A stretch of DNA of 46,497 nucleotides, from positions 1 to 46,497 of the forward strand of contig JBCCXY010000011.1 in NCBI GenBank assembly GCA_039190895.1, in the 5' to 3' direction. The DNA is from Ovoidimarina sp039190895. GTDB lineage: Bacteria; Pseudomonadota; Alphaproteobacteria; Rhodobacterales; Rhodobacteraceae. The notes beneath the pieces were generated by a model. The model saw only the letters and a list, made by a program, of their open reading frames with translations. It was not told where the DNA came from and did no database searches. The position numbers and the translations under genes are program-made. Shown piece by piece: positions 33,793-42,521 of this stretch. The stretch's first letter is position 1; every line of letters begins with the position of its first letter.

Positions 33793-34201
33793 TCCCGGTC
33801 CCCCAGGCGACTGCTGCAAGGCTATCAGGTTTGACCTGTAGGCTGCTGATTTCACTTTCCGAAACCCAGCGACGTGTATGCACCACGCCCTCTGGATCGG
33901 CCCATTCATCGGTGACAATCCCGCCCGTGATCTGGCAGCGGAAGTAAATGTCGACTTGGTGGAAGTCCCGCTCCGGTGCGTGAAACTCATTGACCAGCGC
34001 CACGTCCCCCACTCTGACCGTCAGGCCGGTCTCTTCGTAAACCTCTCGTTTAAGGTTGTCCGGCAGGCTCTGATGCATCTCGACACCGCCGCCCGGCGCG
34101 CAGAGCAGCACGCTTCGCTTGTCTTTCCAGGCATTTACGAGAAGGAGCTTGCCCTCGTTCAAAATCAACGCCCGAACTGCAAGGCGAAGCGGTCGGCTCA
34201 T
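33758..34201 (-). CDS. NUDIX hydrolase
   Basis: Predicted 147-residue nudix-fold pyrophosphohydrolase. The nudix box region is GGGVEMHQSLPDNLKREVYEETGL: the REVYEETGL metal site is intact, while the upstream Glu of the consensus is Gln. Substrates of the family are nucleoside diphosphates linked to another group; which one is unknown. ATG 34201 overlaps the purK stop (ATGA), so it is the third gene of purE-purK-nudix and may serve nucleotide housekeeping. The longer reading from 34381 lies inside purK and is rejected. Its 3' end overlaps the EamA gene on the other strand. Confidence 0.9.
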   Translation of the reverse strand: MSRPLRLAVRALILNEGKLLLVNAWKDKRSVLLCAPGGGVEMHQSLPDNLKREVYEETGLTVRVGDVALVNEFHAPERDFHQVDIYFRCQITGGIVTDEWADPEGVVHTRRWVSESEISSLQVKPDSLAAVAWGTGITYDPLEPLVR

Positions 34202-35262
34202 GTGGCGGGGCCCGTAATGCGGTTCACGTGCCCCATCTTGCGCCCCTCGCGGACCTCGGCCTTGCCGTAGAAATGAAGGGCCGCACCGTCCGCCGCCAAC
34301 GCTGATACGCGATCCATGTCGTGTCCGATCAGGTTTTCCATCACGACGTTCGAGTGCCGAGACCCATCGCCCAGCGGCCAACCAGCCACTGCGCGGATGT
34401 GTTGTTCGAATTGATCAATCGCGCAGCCGTTCTGCGTCCAATGGCCTGAATTGTGCACGCGAGGGGCGAACTCGTTCACCAAAAGGCCTTCCGAATGCGC
34501 AAAAAGTTCAACTCCGATAATGCCGCAATAGTCCAAAGCGCCAAGGATTTTGCCGGCGATCTCCACCGCTTCCTGCGCCACAGGGCCCGGAATCCGACCC
34601 GGAACCGTCGTCGTGCGCAGGATGCCGCCCTCATGCACGTTCTCCCCCGGATCAAACGCAACGATTGAGCCATCCGCACCACGTGCCGCAATCACCGACA
34701 ACTCATAGTCAAAAGCAACCATGCCTTCGAGGATGGCTGGAGCCCCCTTCAGGCTTTCCAACGCCGCATCCACCTGATCCAACGCACCAATACGTGCCTG
34801 CCCCTTGCCATCATAGCCAAACCGCCGTGTCTTCAGGATCGATGGGGCCCCCACGGCATCCAGTGCGGCGGCAAGATCGGACGCATTTGCATAAGGGGCT
34901 GTCCGCAAACCGAGCGAGGTCAGAAACTCCTTTTCCACCAGTCGATCCTGAGAGGTTGCAAGCGCCACGCGCCCCGGACGTATGGGCGCAATTGCCTCAA
35001 TAGTATCAAGCGCTTCCGTGGGGATGTTCTCAAACTCATAGGTCACAACATCGACGGCACCGGCAAAAGCCTCCAGCGCCTCAACATCCGAGTAAGGCGC
35101 TGTCGTGCAACCAGCCGATACCTGCGCCGCCGGGCAATCGGCGCCGGGCTCGAAGATATGACAGCGAAAGCCAAGCCGCGCCGCAGCCAGGGCGAGCATC
35201 CGGCCAAGCTGTCCACCCCCCAGAATGCCGATAGTCGCGCCGACCGGCAGGCGGTCAGACAT
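34198..35262 (-). CDS. purK: 5-(carboxyamino)imidazole ribonucleotide synthase
   Basis: Predicted 354-residue ATP-grasp enzyme that carboxylates AIR with bicarbonate and ATP to N5-CAIR in purine synthesis. The N-terminus has the typical TIGILGGGQLGRMLALAAARLGF; later motifs are VVTYEFENIP, LKTRRFGYDGKGQ and VNEFAPRVHNSGHWT, which carry the ATP and substrate contacts. Length is typical. It overlaps purE by 8 bp upstream and the nudix gene by 4 bp downstream, so the three form one minus-strand operon. Confidence 0.97.
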   Translation of the reverse strand: MSDRLPVGATIGILGGGQLGRMLALAAARLGFRCHIFEPGADCPAAQVSAGCTTAPYSDVEALEAFAGAVDVVTYEFENIPTEALDTIEAIAPIRPGRVALATSQDRLVEKEFLTSLGLRTAPYANASDLAAALDAVGAPSILKTRRFGYDGKGQARIGALDQVDAALESLKGAPAILEGMVAFDYELSVIAARGADGSIVAFDPGENVHEGGILRTTTVPGRIPGPVAQEAVEIAGKILGALDYCGIIGVELFAHSEGLLVNEFAPRVHNSGHWTQNGCAIDQFEQHIRAVAGWPLGDGSRHSNVVMENLIGHDMDRVSALAADGAALHFYGKAEVREGRKMGHVNRITGPAT

Positions 35263-35734
35263 CCTGCGGCACCTCCGGAATCGATGCCGTCAGAGCCTCG
35301 CGCCACGCCACCAGCCGCCCACTCAGCGCCTCATCCGATGTCGCCAGGATCTGCGCCGCCATCAACCCGGCATTCGCCGCGCCCCCGATGGCCATAGTCG
35401 CCACGGGAAATCCACGCGGCATCTGAACGATGGAATACAGGCTGTCGAGCCCGCCAAGTGCCTTGGTTTCAACAGGAACTCCAACCACCGGCACCAGCGT
35501 CTTCGACGCCACCATCCCCGGCAGATGCGCCGCCCCACCAGCGCCTGCGATGATGGCCTTCAGCCCCCGATCCGCAGCCGTCCGGCCGTACTCCCACAGA
35601 CGATCCGGCGTCCGGTGGGCCGAGACGATGCGCGCCTCATAGGGCACATCGAGCTCGTCCAGTATCTCTGCCGCAGCTTTCAGGGTGGGCCAGTCTGACT
35701 GGCTCCCCATGATGATGCCGACTAAGGCCCCCAT
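35255..35734 (-). CDS. purE: 5-(carboxyamino)imidazole ribonucleotide mutase
   Basis: Predicted 159-residue class I PurE that moves the carboxyl group of N5-CAIR to give CAIR, the step after PurK. Motifs: GIIMGSQSDWPTL near the N-terminus, the catalytic ISAHRTP-type VSAHRTPDRLWEY, and AGAGGAAHLPGMVAS. ATG 35734 has a good GGAGGA nine bases upstream. It is first in the purE-purK-nudix operon. Confidence 0.97.
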   Translation of the reverse strand: MGALVGIIMGSQSDWPTLKAAAEILDELDVPYEARIVSAHRTPDRLWEYGRTAADRGLKAIIAGAGGAAHLPGMVASKTLVPVVGVPVETKALGGLDSLYSIVQMPRGFPVATMAIGGAANAGLMAAQILATSDEALSGRLVAWREALTASIPEVPQDV

Positions 35735-35780
35735 GCCTGTCCTCCGTCTTCGAAGCGGCGACTATAGCCTTGGCATCGGC

Positions 35781-35999
35781 CTACGCAATGATATCGGGGG
35801 TTATCTTGTCTTCTATGATCGCGATCTGATCTTTCAGGCTGAGTTTCTGCTTCTTCAGTCGACGCAGCGTTAGCTGATCCGCAGTGCCCTTGGCCTCCAG
35901 CGCGCTTATCGCCTCGTCCAAATCACGGTGCTCGGCCCGCAGCGCTTCAAGCTTGATGCGCAGGACCTCTTCTGGGGTCATTGTCTGGCCAGTATTCAT
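35781..35999 (-). CDS. DUF465 (YdcH-like) small coiled-coil protein
   Basis: Predicted 72-residue charged helical protein with a heptad-like pattern (EVLRIKLEALRAEHRDLDEAISALEAKG, then LRRLKKQKLSLKDQIAIIEDKI), as in the DUF465/YdcH family. Function is unknown. ATG 35999 and an internal ATG at 35960 are both possible; the ribosome site is weak for either. It lies 46 bp upstream of purE on the same strand. Confidence 0.82.
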   Translation of the reverse strand: MNTGQTMTPEEVLRIKLEALRAEHRDLDEAISALEAKGTADQLTLRRLKKQKLSLKDQIAIIEDKITPDIIA

Positions 36000-36133
36000 G
36001 TCGCTCGAACTATAACACACACATTAGAAGAGTGTTTGCTTTGTGCCGACGGGCGGTGGTTGTCCATAACTTTCGCACTCAGTCGCCCGTGCACGCGACG
36101 ATTCACGCGGTCGCCGTGCATTGGCGCTGATCC

Positions 36134-36162
36134 CTTGCGAAACAGGAATTCGCGCCCCATAT
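36134..36162 (+). promoter_or_regulatory. Heat-shock (RpoH/sigma-32-type) promoter
   Basis: CTTGCGA (36134-36140) and CCCATAT (36156-36162), 15 bp apart, match the sigma-32 pattern (CTTGAA-type -35 and CCCCAT-T -10; the -10 reads CCCCATAT with the preceding C). It ends 58 bp before the Hsp20 start, a sensible leader length. Confidence 0.75.
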
Positions 36163-36220
36163 CCTCCATTGGCGCCCGCCAAATTGGGGGCGTTCACGGA
36201 CAGTCGCTTTAGAACAGGAC

Positions 36221-36643
36221 ATGTCGATGACGAAGCTTGCTTTGGGGGCACACCCCTTCCTTCTTGGGTTCGAACAGCTTGAGCGGCTGGTTGAACGGAC
36301 GGCGAAGACCGAAGGCAACGGCTACCCGCCCTATAACATCGAACAGACCAGCCCCACAGGATACCGTATCACGCTCGCCGTGGCCGGGTTTGCCGAGGAC
36401 GATCTGTCGATCACTGTCGAGGACCGCCAACTCGTGATACGCGGTCGTCAGGCTGAGGATGAGGCAGACCGGGTGTTTCTCCACCGTGGCATCGCAGCGC
36501 GTCAGTTTCAGCGCAGCTTCGTGCTGGCCGAGGGGGTCGAGGTCTCGGGTGCAACCGTGCGGAACGGGTTGCTTGACGTCGACCTAAACCGGGCAGAGCC
36601 CGAGCGCGTCGTTCAGACGATCTCGATCAAGAAGGAGGCGTAG
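36221..36643 (+). CDS. Hsp20-family small heat-shock protein
   Basis: Predicted 140-residue alpha-crystallin-type holdase, similar to IbpA, that binds unfolding proteins without ATP. The conserved domain spans about 38-130: YNIEQTSPTGYRITLAVAGFAEDDLSITVEDRQLVIRG, then ARQFQRSFVLAEGVEVSGATVRNGLLDVDL, with the GLL-type motif NGLLDVDL. ATG 36221 and ATG 36227 are both possible, AGGA suiting the second slightly better. It is preceded by an RpoH-type promoter and sits 2 bp upstream of a DUF1150 gene, a conserved alphaproteobacterial pair. Confidence 0.95.
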   Translation: MSMTKLALGAHPFLLGFEQLERLVERTAKTEGNGYPPYNIEQTSPTGYRITLAVAGFAEDDLSITVEDRQLVIRGRQAEDEADRVFLHRGIAARQFQRSFVLAEGVEVSGATVRNGLLDVDLNRAEPERVVQTISIKKEA

Positions 36644-36645
36644 CT

Positions 36646-36867
36646 ATGACTGAGCGCGAGCAACTCAACGAGAACCAGATCGTTTACGTACGGCCCGTCG
36701 AGGTCTCTGATCTTCCAAAAGAAATCCGCTTGCAAGCTCCGCCAGGCCTGGATCGGATCTATGCCGTCCATAACGAGGACGGGCGCCGTTTGGCATTGGT
36801 TGGAAATGAAAAGCTCGCCTTTTTGTTGGCAGAGCAGAACAAGATGTCACCGGTGCACGTGCACTAG
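36646..36867 (+). CDS. DUF1150 family protein
   Basis: Predicted 73-residue cytoplasmic protein of the DUF1150 family (VRPVEVSDLPKEIRLQA, LDRIYAVHNEDGRRLALVGNEKLAFLLA). Function is unknown, but genes of this family repeatedly follow Hsp20 genes in alphaproteobacteria, so a stress-related role is plausible. ATG lies 2 bp after the Hsp20 stop, so translation is coupled and it should share the heat-shock promoter. Its last 4 bp overlap the convergent DUF1178 gene. Confidence 0.92.
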   Translation: MTEREQLNENQIVYVRPVEVSDLPKEIRLQAPPGLDRIYAVHNEDGRRLALVGNEKLAFLLAEQNKMSPVHVH

Positions 36868-37280
36868 TTCGTCTTGGCCTTCGGTGTGAAGGGCAGGGGG
36901 GCTACGGGCACGCCATCCTCGATCAACTTGACCGCCTCGTCAGTCTTGGCCTCGCCATAGATCGGACGATGCGGAATGTCCCCGTCATGCATTGCGCGAG
37001 CCTCGGCAGCGAACTTTCCGCCAACATAGTCAGACTCTGTCTCGATCTTCTTTTTCAATTCTGACAGGCGCTGTTCTTGCTCAGTGCTCGGTTTTGTCAG
37101 TGACGCCTTCTTGCGCGCGGGGGAGACTTTCGGCGCCATCATCGCTTTCTCAACATTGGTCGCTCCGCATTCCGGACAGGTCAGATGGCCCGACCTCCGA
37201 AGTGCTTCATAACCGTCGGCGGATTGAAACCAGCTATCAAAGCCGTGCCCTTCCGCGCATTTGAGCGAATACCGAATCAT
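36864..37280 (-). CDS. DUF1178 family zinc-ribbon-like protein
   Basis: Predicted 138-residue protein of the DUF1178 family: MIRYSLKCAEGHGFDSWFQSADGYE at the N-terminus, with a CPxC-type pair (TCPECGA) and an earlier Cys (KCAEGH) that together suggest one zinc ribbon, followed by a charged linker and a conserved tail (EARAMHDGDIPHRPIYGEA). Function is unknown. ATG 37280 matches the family start; ATG 37289 would add three residues. Confidence 0.88.
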   Translation of the reverse strand: MIRYSLKCAEGHGFDSWFQSADGYEALRRSGHLTCPECGATNVEKAMMAPKVSPARKKASLTKPSTEQEQRLSELKKKIETESDYVGGKFAAEARAMHDGDIPHRPIYGEAKTDEAVKLIEDGVPVAPLPFTPKAKTN

Positions 37281-37410
37281 TTCTCTCATTTACGTAGAGA
37301 ACGGTTGAGAGATTTCAAAGGCACCACAGTGACTTGTCTGCCAGAGATGCATCAACCTCGCGTAAAATGCGCTTGAGCGCCGGGTAAAACGGCAGCAAGT
37401 GACTGGTGGT

Positions 37411-38544
37411 ATGGACGCTTCCCCGATGACGCCGCGATTGATCGCGGGTGAAATATATCGACGCTCCACCTACGGGGGGAAGCACCCGTTGGCGATCCCG
37501 CGGGTCTCGACTGTGGTGGACCTCGCTCGGGCGCTTGGATGGCTGGATGCTGATACCTACATCACCAGTCCCCGTGCCCGCCCACAGGCGCTTCAGGCCT
37601 GGCATACGCCAACCTACCTCGACGCGCTTCAGGCGGCGGAGGCGGAGGGCGACGTCAGCGACGCGGTGCGCGAGCGGCACGCGCTGGGAACGATGTCGAA
37701 CCCGATCTTCCCCGAGATGTTTCGCAGGCCCGCCACGGCGGCCGGGGCTGCCATCCTTGCCGGGGCGCGGCTTGCTGCGCCGGGCATGATCTATAGTCCT
37801 GCGAGCGGCACCCATCACGGGATGCCAGATCGCGCGAACGGGTTTTGTTATCTCAATGATGTGGTGTTTGCGATCCTCTCCCTGCGCGCGTCTGGGCTTC
37901 GGCGTATCGCCTATATCGATATCGACGCGCATCACCCCGACGGGGTGGAGCACGCGTTTGGTGCCGACCCGGATGTTTTGATGATCTCGACCCATGAAGA
38001 AGGACGCTGGCCGCGCACCGGTGCACTAGAGGACAGAGGTGCGGGCAATGTCTGGAACCTGCCCCTGCCAGCAGGCACAGATGATTCCGGGGCGCAGGCT
38101 GCGTGGGATATGCTGATCGTACCGCGCCTGCAGGCATTTCGCCCGGAGGCAATCGTGCTGCAATGCGGGGCTGACGCCGTGTTGGAAGACCCGCTATCCC
38201 GCCTTGCCTGGTCAAACCGCGCCCATTGGCGAATCGTGTCTGGCCTGAAGCAACTGACCGACCGCTTGCTGGTGACGGGTGGCGGCGGATACAACCCTTG
38301 GTCCGTTGGCCGACTATGGACCGGTGTCTGGGCCACGATACAGGGCGCCGAGATCCCGGAGCGTCTACCAACCGCCGCCGAAGCCGTGCTCCGCGATCTT
38401 AGTTGGCCCGCTCGCGCCATGGGCAAGGCGCCTCCCGAGCATTGGTTCACGACACTGGCCGACACACCCCGCGAAGGCCCCGTACCCGAGGAGGTGCGTA
38501 GCCGTTTGAAAGCACTCTCCGAACGCGCCGAGGTCTGGGTCTAA
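37411..38544 (+). CDS. Histone deacetylase / AcuC-family metal hydrolase
   Basis: Predicted 377-residue arginase/deacetylase-fold zinc hydrolase. The family motifs are present: catalytic His pair in SGTHHGMPDRANGFCYLNDV, metal ligands in YIDIDAHHPDGVE, the acidic QCGADAV, and the C-terminal TGGGGYN. Bacterial members deacetylate small molecules or acetyl-lysine, for instance on acetyl-CoA synthetase; the substrate here is unknown. The presence of acs about 10 kb away is suggestive but not evidence. ATG 37411 is chosen over GTG 37399; no strong ribosome site decides it. Its stop overlaps the thpR start (TAATG). Confidence 0.92.
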   Translation: MDASPMTPRLIAGEIYRRSTYGGKHPLAIPRVSTVVDLARALGWLDADTYITSPRARPQALQAWHTPTYLDALQAAEAEGDVSDAVRERHALGTMSNPIFPEMFRRPATAAGAAILAGARLAAPGMIYSPASGTHHGMPDRANGFCYLNDVVFAILSLRASGLRRIAYIDIDAHHPDGVEHAFGADPDVLMISTHEEGRWPRTGALEDRGAGNVWNLPLPAGTDDSGAQAAWDMLIVPRLQAFRPEAIVLQCGADAVLEDPLSRLAWSNRAHWRIVSGLKQLTDRLLVTGGGGYNPWSVGRLWTGVWATIQGAEIPERLPTAAEAVLRDLSWPARAMGKAPPEHWFTTLADTPREGPVPEEVRSRLKALSERAEVWV

Positions 38545-39080
38545 TGCGAAGTTTCCTTGGCATCGAGCTTCCCAATCCAGTGGCCGACCATCTCGCCGAA
38601 ATCGCCGAGCGCTGCCCCACCGGGCGCTCGGTGCCCGCCGAGAACCTTCACCTGACACTGTGCTTCCTCGACGATGTCCCCCACGAGACCCTTGAAGGCC
38701 TCAATGAAACACTCGCTGCGCTGCGGCAACCGGCGTTTTCATTCCGCATCGACGGCCTCGGCGTCTTTGGCGGCAGGACCCCTCGCGCTCTCTACGCTGG
38801 CGTCCCACCAATCGCGGCCTTGAGCGATCTCAACAAACGCGTCCGCTCCAAAGCGAGAAGCGTCGGGATCGCGCTCGACCACAAGCAGTTTGTCCCTCAC
38901 ATCACCCTTGTCCGCTTTCGCCGCGGCACTGAGGAAACTGCAGAGTTTCAACGATACGTTGCTGCTCACGCTGGCCTAACGCTCGGCCCCGTTGACGTCA
39001 CCAGCTTCACCCTCTTCGCCTCCCACCTCGGCAAAGGCGGTGCCCATTACGAAGCGCTTGCCCGCTACCCTTTGGAATAG
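38544..39080 (+). CDS. thpR: RNA 2',3'-cyclic phosphodiesterase (2H family)
   Basis: Predicted 178-residue two-histidine phosphoesterase that opens 2',3'-cyclic phosphates on RNA ends (formerly called 2'-5' RNA ligase). Both catalytic motifs are visible: HLTLCFL near residue 35 and HITLVRF near residue 117. The N-terminus MRSFLGIELP is also typical. ATG overlaps the preceding stop, so the gene is coupled to the deacetylase-family gene. Confidence 0.93.
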   Translation: MRSFLGIELPNPVADHLAEIAERCPTGRSVPAENLHLTLCFLDDVPHETLEGLNETLAALRQPAFSFRIDGLGVFGGRTPRALYAGVPPIAALSDLNKRVRSKARSVGIALDHKQFVPHITLVRFRRGTEETAEFQRYVAAHAGLTLGPVDVTSFTLFASHLGKGGAHYEALARYPLE

Positions 39081-39110
39081 CCCAAACCCTTTTTCTTTTT
39101 GGAAATATCC

Positions 39111-39133
39111 TGGGGGTGAAGGGAAAGCCCCCA
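39111..39133. terminator. Hairpin between convergent thpR and ygfZ
   Basis: TGGGGG (39111-39116) pairs with CCCCCA (39128-39133) around an 11-nt loop, between the two stop codons. A T-rich run (CCCTTTTTCTTTTTGG, 39088-39103) precedes it. It probably serves as a two-way terminator. Confidence 0.55.
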
Positions 39134-39153
39134 CCTGCGCAATGCCCGCCAAA

Positions 39154-39879
39154 TTAGCCGTCGTATGTCACCGCCGCGTCGCCCGCGGTCATCGCCGCCC
39201 CGGCCCGATCAAACCGCAAATGCGCAATTGCCTGCCCACCCGATTGCGTGAACAGCGTGCCAACCGCCTTTCCCTCGGCCTCGATACTCGTCCCAACCGG
39301 TGCTGCGCCGTCCACGCTCACAGTCGTCAGACCCTTTCGCAACTCAGTCTTGTGCTTCATCCGGGCCGTCACCTCTTGCCCGACATAGCAGCCCTTCTTG
39401 AAGTCCACGCCATTCAGCCGTTCGAATCCGGCCTCAAGGATATAGGTATTGTCCGGGATCAACTCGATCCCCGCCTCCGGAACGCAATGGCGCACCCGGA
39501 TCGCGTCAAAATCCGTGTCATCCCCGGGTCCGCCGTAGTTGCGCCACCCCAAATCGGCATGCCTTGGATCCGCCAGCGCCGTCTCCGGCATCGGCCCGGT
39601 GCCCAATCCCACGGAAATGTCTGTCGTCTCCAGCGTCACATCCGCGCGCAGCTTGTACATTCCAAGCCGTTTCGCCAGCGTCGCCGCTTGCCCTGCATCT
39701 GCATCCAAGAGGATCGCCTCCCCAGTTTCCTGCAGAAAAAAGTCAGTGAGGTATTTCCCCTGCGGCGTCAAAAGCGCTGCGTAGACCAACGACCCTGGGG
39801 CCGTTGGCACCTCGTTCGTCACAAGATTCTGGAGGAACGCATTGCGCTCACTTCCACCGATCCTCAGCACGTGCCGCAT
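39154..39879 (-). CDS. ygfZ: Folate-binding protein YgfZ
   Basis: Predicted 241-residue cytoplasmic protein of the YgfZ/GcvT-like family, which binds tetrahydrofolate and helps assemble or repair iron-sulfur clusters. The diagnostic motif KGCYVGQEVTARMKHK is present, with the essential Cys. ATG 39879 gives the family N-terminus (MRHVLRIGGSERNAFLQNLVTNEV); the reading from 40149 runs back through the divergent glycosyltransferase gene and is rejected. The two start codons are 57 bp apart. Confidence 0.93.
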   Translation of the reverse strand: MRHVLRIGGSERNAFLQNLVTNEVPTAPGSLVYAALLTPQGKYLTDFFLQETGEAILLDADAGQAATLAKRLGMYKLRADVTLETTDISVGLGTGPMPETALADPRHADLGWRNYGGPGDDTDFDAIRVRHCVPEAGIELIPDNTYILEAGFERLNGVDFKKGCYVGQEVTARMKHKTELRKGLTTVSVDGAAPVGTSIEAEGKAVGTLFTQSGGQAIAHLRFDRAGAAMTAGDAAVTYDG

Positions 39880-39936
39880 GTCTTCCGTCCCTTCGCCGAC
39901 CGCGCCTATATAGGGCCGACCTGATCGGAGTGCCAC

Positions 39937-40632
39937 GTGCCCGCACCGCTGACCATTGTGATCCCGACCCTGAACGCGGCCGAAGACCTGCCTGGTGCGC
40001 TCGAAGCGTTGATTGAAGGCTTGGCCGCAGGGCTGATCCGTGAACTGATCGTCTCGGACGGGGGCTCGACCGACGAAACTTCGGCTATTGCGGACGCGGC
40101 TGGTGCCACAGTGCTGAATGGCCCAGCAGGGCGGGGCGGCCAACTCCACCGCGGGGCAGAGACCGCGCGCGGCACTTGGATCCTACTTTTGCATGCCGAC
40201 ACGCAGTTGTCCCCAGGCTGGACCGAGGCCGTCCAGACGCACATCGCAGAAACCCTTGATACGGCCGCCTATTTCCGCCTTCGTTTTCGATCATCCGGCG
40301 TAATGCCCGCGCTTGTCTCAGGCTGGGCCAACTTGCGGTCCCGCCGCTTCGGCTTGCCATACGGCGATCAGGGCCTCCTCATTTCAAAAGCCCAACTCAT
40401 CGACATCGGAGGTGTCCCGAAGTTGCCGCTTATGGAGGACGTGGCGCTGGCCCGAGCTCTTAAAGGCCGATTGCGCATGCTTCCTGCTGAGGCGCTGACA
40501 TCCGCAGCGAAGTACGAACGTGATGGCTGGTTTCGACGCGGCCGCCGCAACTTGTGGACGCTCTCACGCTACCTAATGGGGGCAGATCCGGTCCGCCTGG
40601 CAGCAAACTACGACCGCCCCTCAGCAAACTGA
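39937..40632 (+). CDS. TIGR04283-type family-2 glycosyltransferase
   Basis: Predicted 231-residue GT-A glycosyltransferase. N-terminal motifs are TIVIPTLNAAEDLPGALEAL and the nucleotide-sugar region ELIVSDGGSTDETSAIA; LLLHADTQL carries the DxD-like metal site. The middle PYGDQGLLISKAQLIDIGGVP and LMEDVALARALK match the group often named rSAM/selenodomain-associated transferase 2. The acceptor is unknown. The start is GTG 39937. Its 3' end overlaps the convergent ABC exporter gene by 25 bp. Confidence 0.88.
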   Translation: MPAPLTIVIPTLNAAEDLPGALEALIEGLAAGLIRELIVSDGGSTDETSAIADAAGATVLNGPAGRGGQLHRGAETARGTWILLLHADTQLSPGWTEAVQTHIAETLDTAAYFRLRFRSSGVMPALVSGWANLRSRRFGLPYGDQGLLISKAQLIDIGGVPKLPLMEDVALARALKGRLRMLPAEALTSAAKYERDGWFRRGRRNLWTLSRYLMGADPVRLAANYDRPSAN

Positions 40633-42380
40633 AGTTTGTACAGCGCCGCATACAACCCATCGTTGGCCAACAGTTCCTCGTGGGTCCCCTCATCCACCGC
40701 ACGACCGTCATTCATCACGACGATCTTGTCGGCATCGCGTATGGTCGACAGTCGGTGTGCGATCACGATCGTTGTCCGACCGCTGCGCAACCGCGCCAGC
40801 GCTTTCTGAATCGCAGCTTCGGCCTGAGCGTCGAGCGCGGACGTCGCCTCGTCCAGTAGCAGCACTGGACTGTCGCGCAAAAAGGCCCGCGCAATCGCCA
40901 CCCTCTGCCGCTGGCCGCCCGATAGATTCGCTCCCCTCGGCCCGGCCCGCGCATCGAGGCCACCATCAACGCTGTCAATGAACTCAGCAAGTTGCGCGTC
41001 GTCGATCACCTGCCGAAGCGTGTCGTCGCTGACGTCGGTCCGCCCCAGAAGAATGTTCTCGCGGATCGTCTCGTCAAACATCGGGGCATCCTGCGTGACG
41101 ATGGAAATTCGGTCGCGCAGATCTTCCAACGCCATCGCGTTTACAACCGTGCCACCGAGGCGAACGAACCCGGCATCGACTTCCAGCAGCCGGGCAATCA
41201 GCCGGAATACCGTCGACTTCCCAGCCCCAGACGGGCCAACAAGCGCCGTGGTCTTCCCCTCATCCGCGCTGAAAGACAGGCCCTTAAGCACGGCATCCGC
41301 GCCGTAGGAAAGGAACACGTTATCAAACGCGACCCCATTCCCCTCGGGGGCAGCAACAGGTTTATCCAGGCTGGTAATCCGAGGTTTCGTGTCCAAAACG
41401 GCGTAAATGCGCTCCAGACTGGCCGCCGTGGTTTGCAGGATCCCCGCGAGGTTCGCGAGCCGCCGCAACGGCTGAAACGCAAGTGCCATTGCCGTGAAGA
41501 ACGACATGAACTGCCCAACCGATTTCTCGCCCGAAAGAATATCCTGCCCGCCAAGAACCAGGACCGCAAAAAAACCGACGCCGACCATGATGTCGAGAAG
41601 TCCCGGGAGCAGCGCGGCGGAGACTGCCTGCTTGACCATCTGTCGAACAATGACAGCGACTATTTCTCCGAACCGTCGGTTCTGATAGGCCTCCATTCGG
41701 TTGAGTTTGACAGTTTCGATGCCGGCAAAAATCTCGCTCAGTCGGTTCGACCGGTCATAAGATACGTCGCGCAATACCCCTGCTTTCTTCCGCAGATAGC
41801 GCTGCAAGATGGCGGCAGGCAGGATTAACGCGGGGATGCCAATCAGCGCGGTCAGCGCCCAGATAGGATCAATGGCAGTGGCAACAATTCCCAGCGAAAT
41901 CAGCGCGATAAAGTCCCGCGCTGCGCCCTGGATCAGCACCTGCCACACATGCTGTATCTGGTTTGTGTCTCCCTGAATCCTCTCCAGCAACGCCCCCGGC
42001 GTGTGGTCGTGAAAATACAACGAGTCGAGCCTCATCAGATGCGCGACCATGTCCTTCTGCAACTCCGTAACCGAGATCTGTGCCACTCGCGTCAGGATCG
42101 TCCGTTGCCCGATCCCTGCAATTGCCCGAACGAGAAACAGCGCCATAATCGCCCCACCAATCAGGTAAAGCGCGCTCCCATCACCGCCAACGAGAACTCG
42201 ATCAAACATCGGCTCAAGTGAGTAAGAGAGCAGGCCAAGGGTCGACCCCTCGGCCATCATCAGAAGCGTTGCGGCGACCAGCCATCGCCAATGCTGTTTG
42301 AGATATGTGTGCCAAAAACGTGCAACAAGCTGTGTCGCTCGGGTGTCATCCGAATAAGTGGAGGGGGCGAGATCCGTCAT
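40608..42380 (-). CDS. MsbA-like ABC exporter
   Basis: Predicted 590-residue half-transporter with fused transmembrane and ATPase domains, similar to lipid A/lipid flippases. Six spans lie in about residues 30-315; the ABC domain has intact Walker A (GPSGAGKST), Q-loop (IVTQDAPMF), signature LSGGQRQR, Walker B LLLDEATSALD and switch His in VIAHR. It should work as a homodimer. A lipid or drug substrate is likely; MsbA assignment is by overall similarity only. No capsule or lipid A genes adjoin it. Confidence 0.9.
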   Translation of the reverse strand: MTDLAPSTYSDDTRATQLVARFWHTYLKQHWRWLVAATLLMMAEGSTLGLLSYSLEPMFDRVLVGGDGSALYLIGGAIMALFLVRAIAGIGQRTILTRVAQISVTELQKDMVAHLMRLDSLYFHDHTPGALLERIQGDTNQIQHVWQVLIQGAARDFIALISLGIVATAIDPIWALTALIGIPALILPAAILQRYLRKKAGVLRDVSYDRSNRLSEIFAGIETVKLNRMEAYQNRRFGEIVAVIVRQMVKQAVSAALLPGLLDIMVGVGFFAVLVLGGQDILSGEKSVGQFMSFFTAMALAFQPLRRLANLAGILQTTAASLERIYAVLDTKPRITSLDKPVAAPEGNGVAFDNVFLSYGADAVLKGLSFSADEGKTTALVGPSGAGKSTVFRLIARLLEVDAGFVRLGGTVVNAMALEDLRDRISIVTQDAPMFDETIRENILLGRTDVSDDTLRQVIDDAQLAEFIDSVDGGLDARAGPRGANLSGGQRQRVAIARAFLRDSPVLLLDEATSALDAQAEAAIQKALARLRSGRTTIVIAHRLSTIRDADKIVVMNDGRAVDEGTHEELLANDGLYAALYKLQFAEGRS

Positions 42381-42521
42381 GTCTGGCCTTCGCGTCTAGC
42401 GATCATGACAGGGCGAGACAACTGCCGCCATCAACCACCTCATCTTGCACGAAGAACTCTCGGTGGATCTCGAAGGGGCGCCCCACCTGCCTCAAAATGC
42501 GCCCTTGGGCGCTCATTTTGG

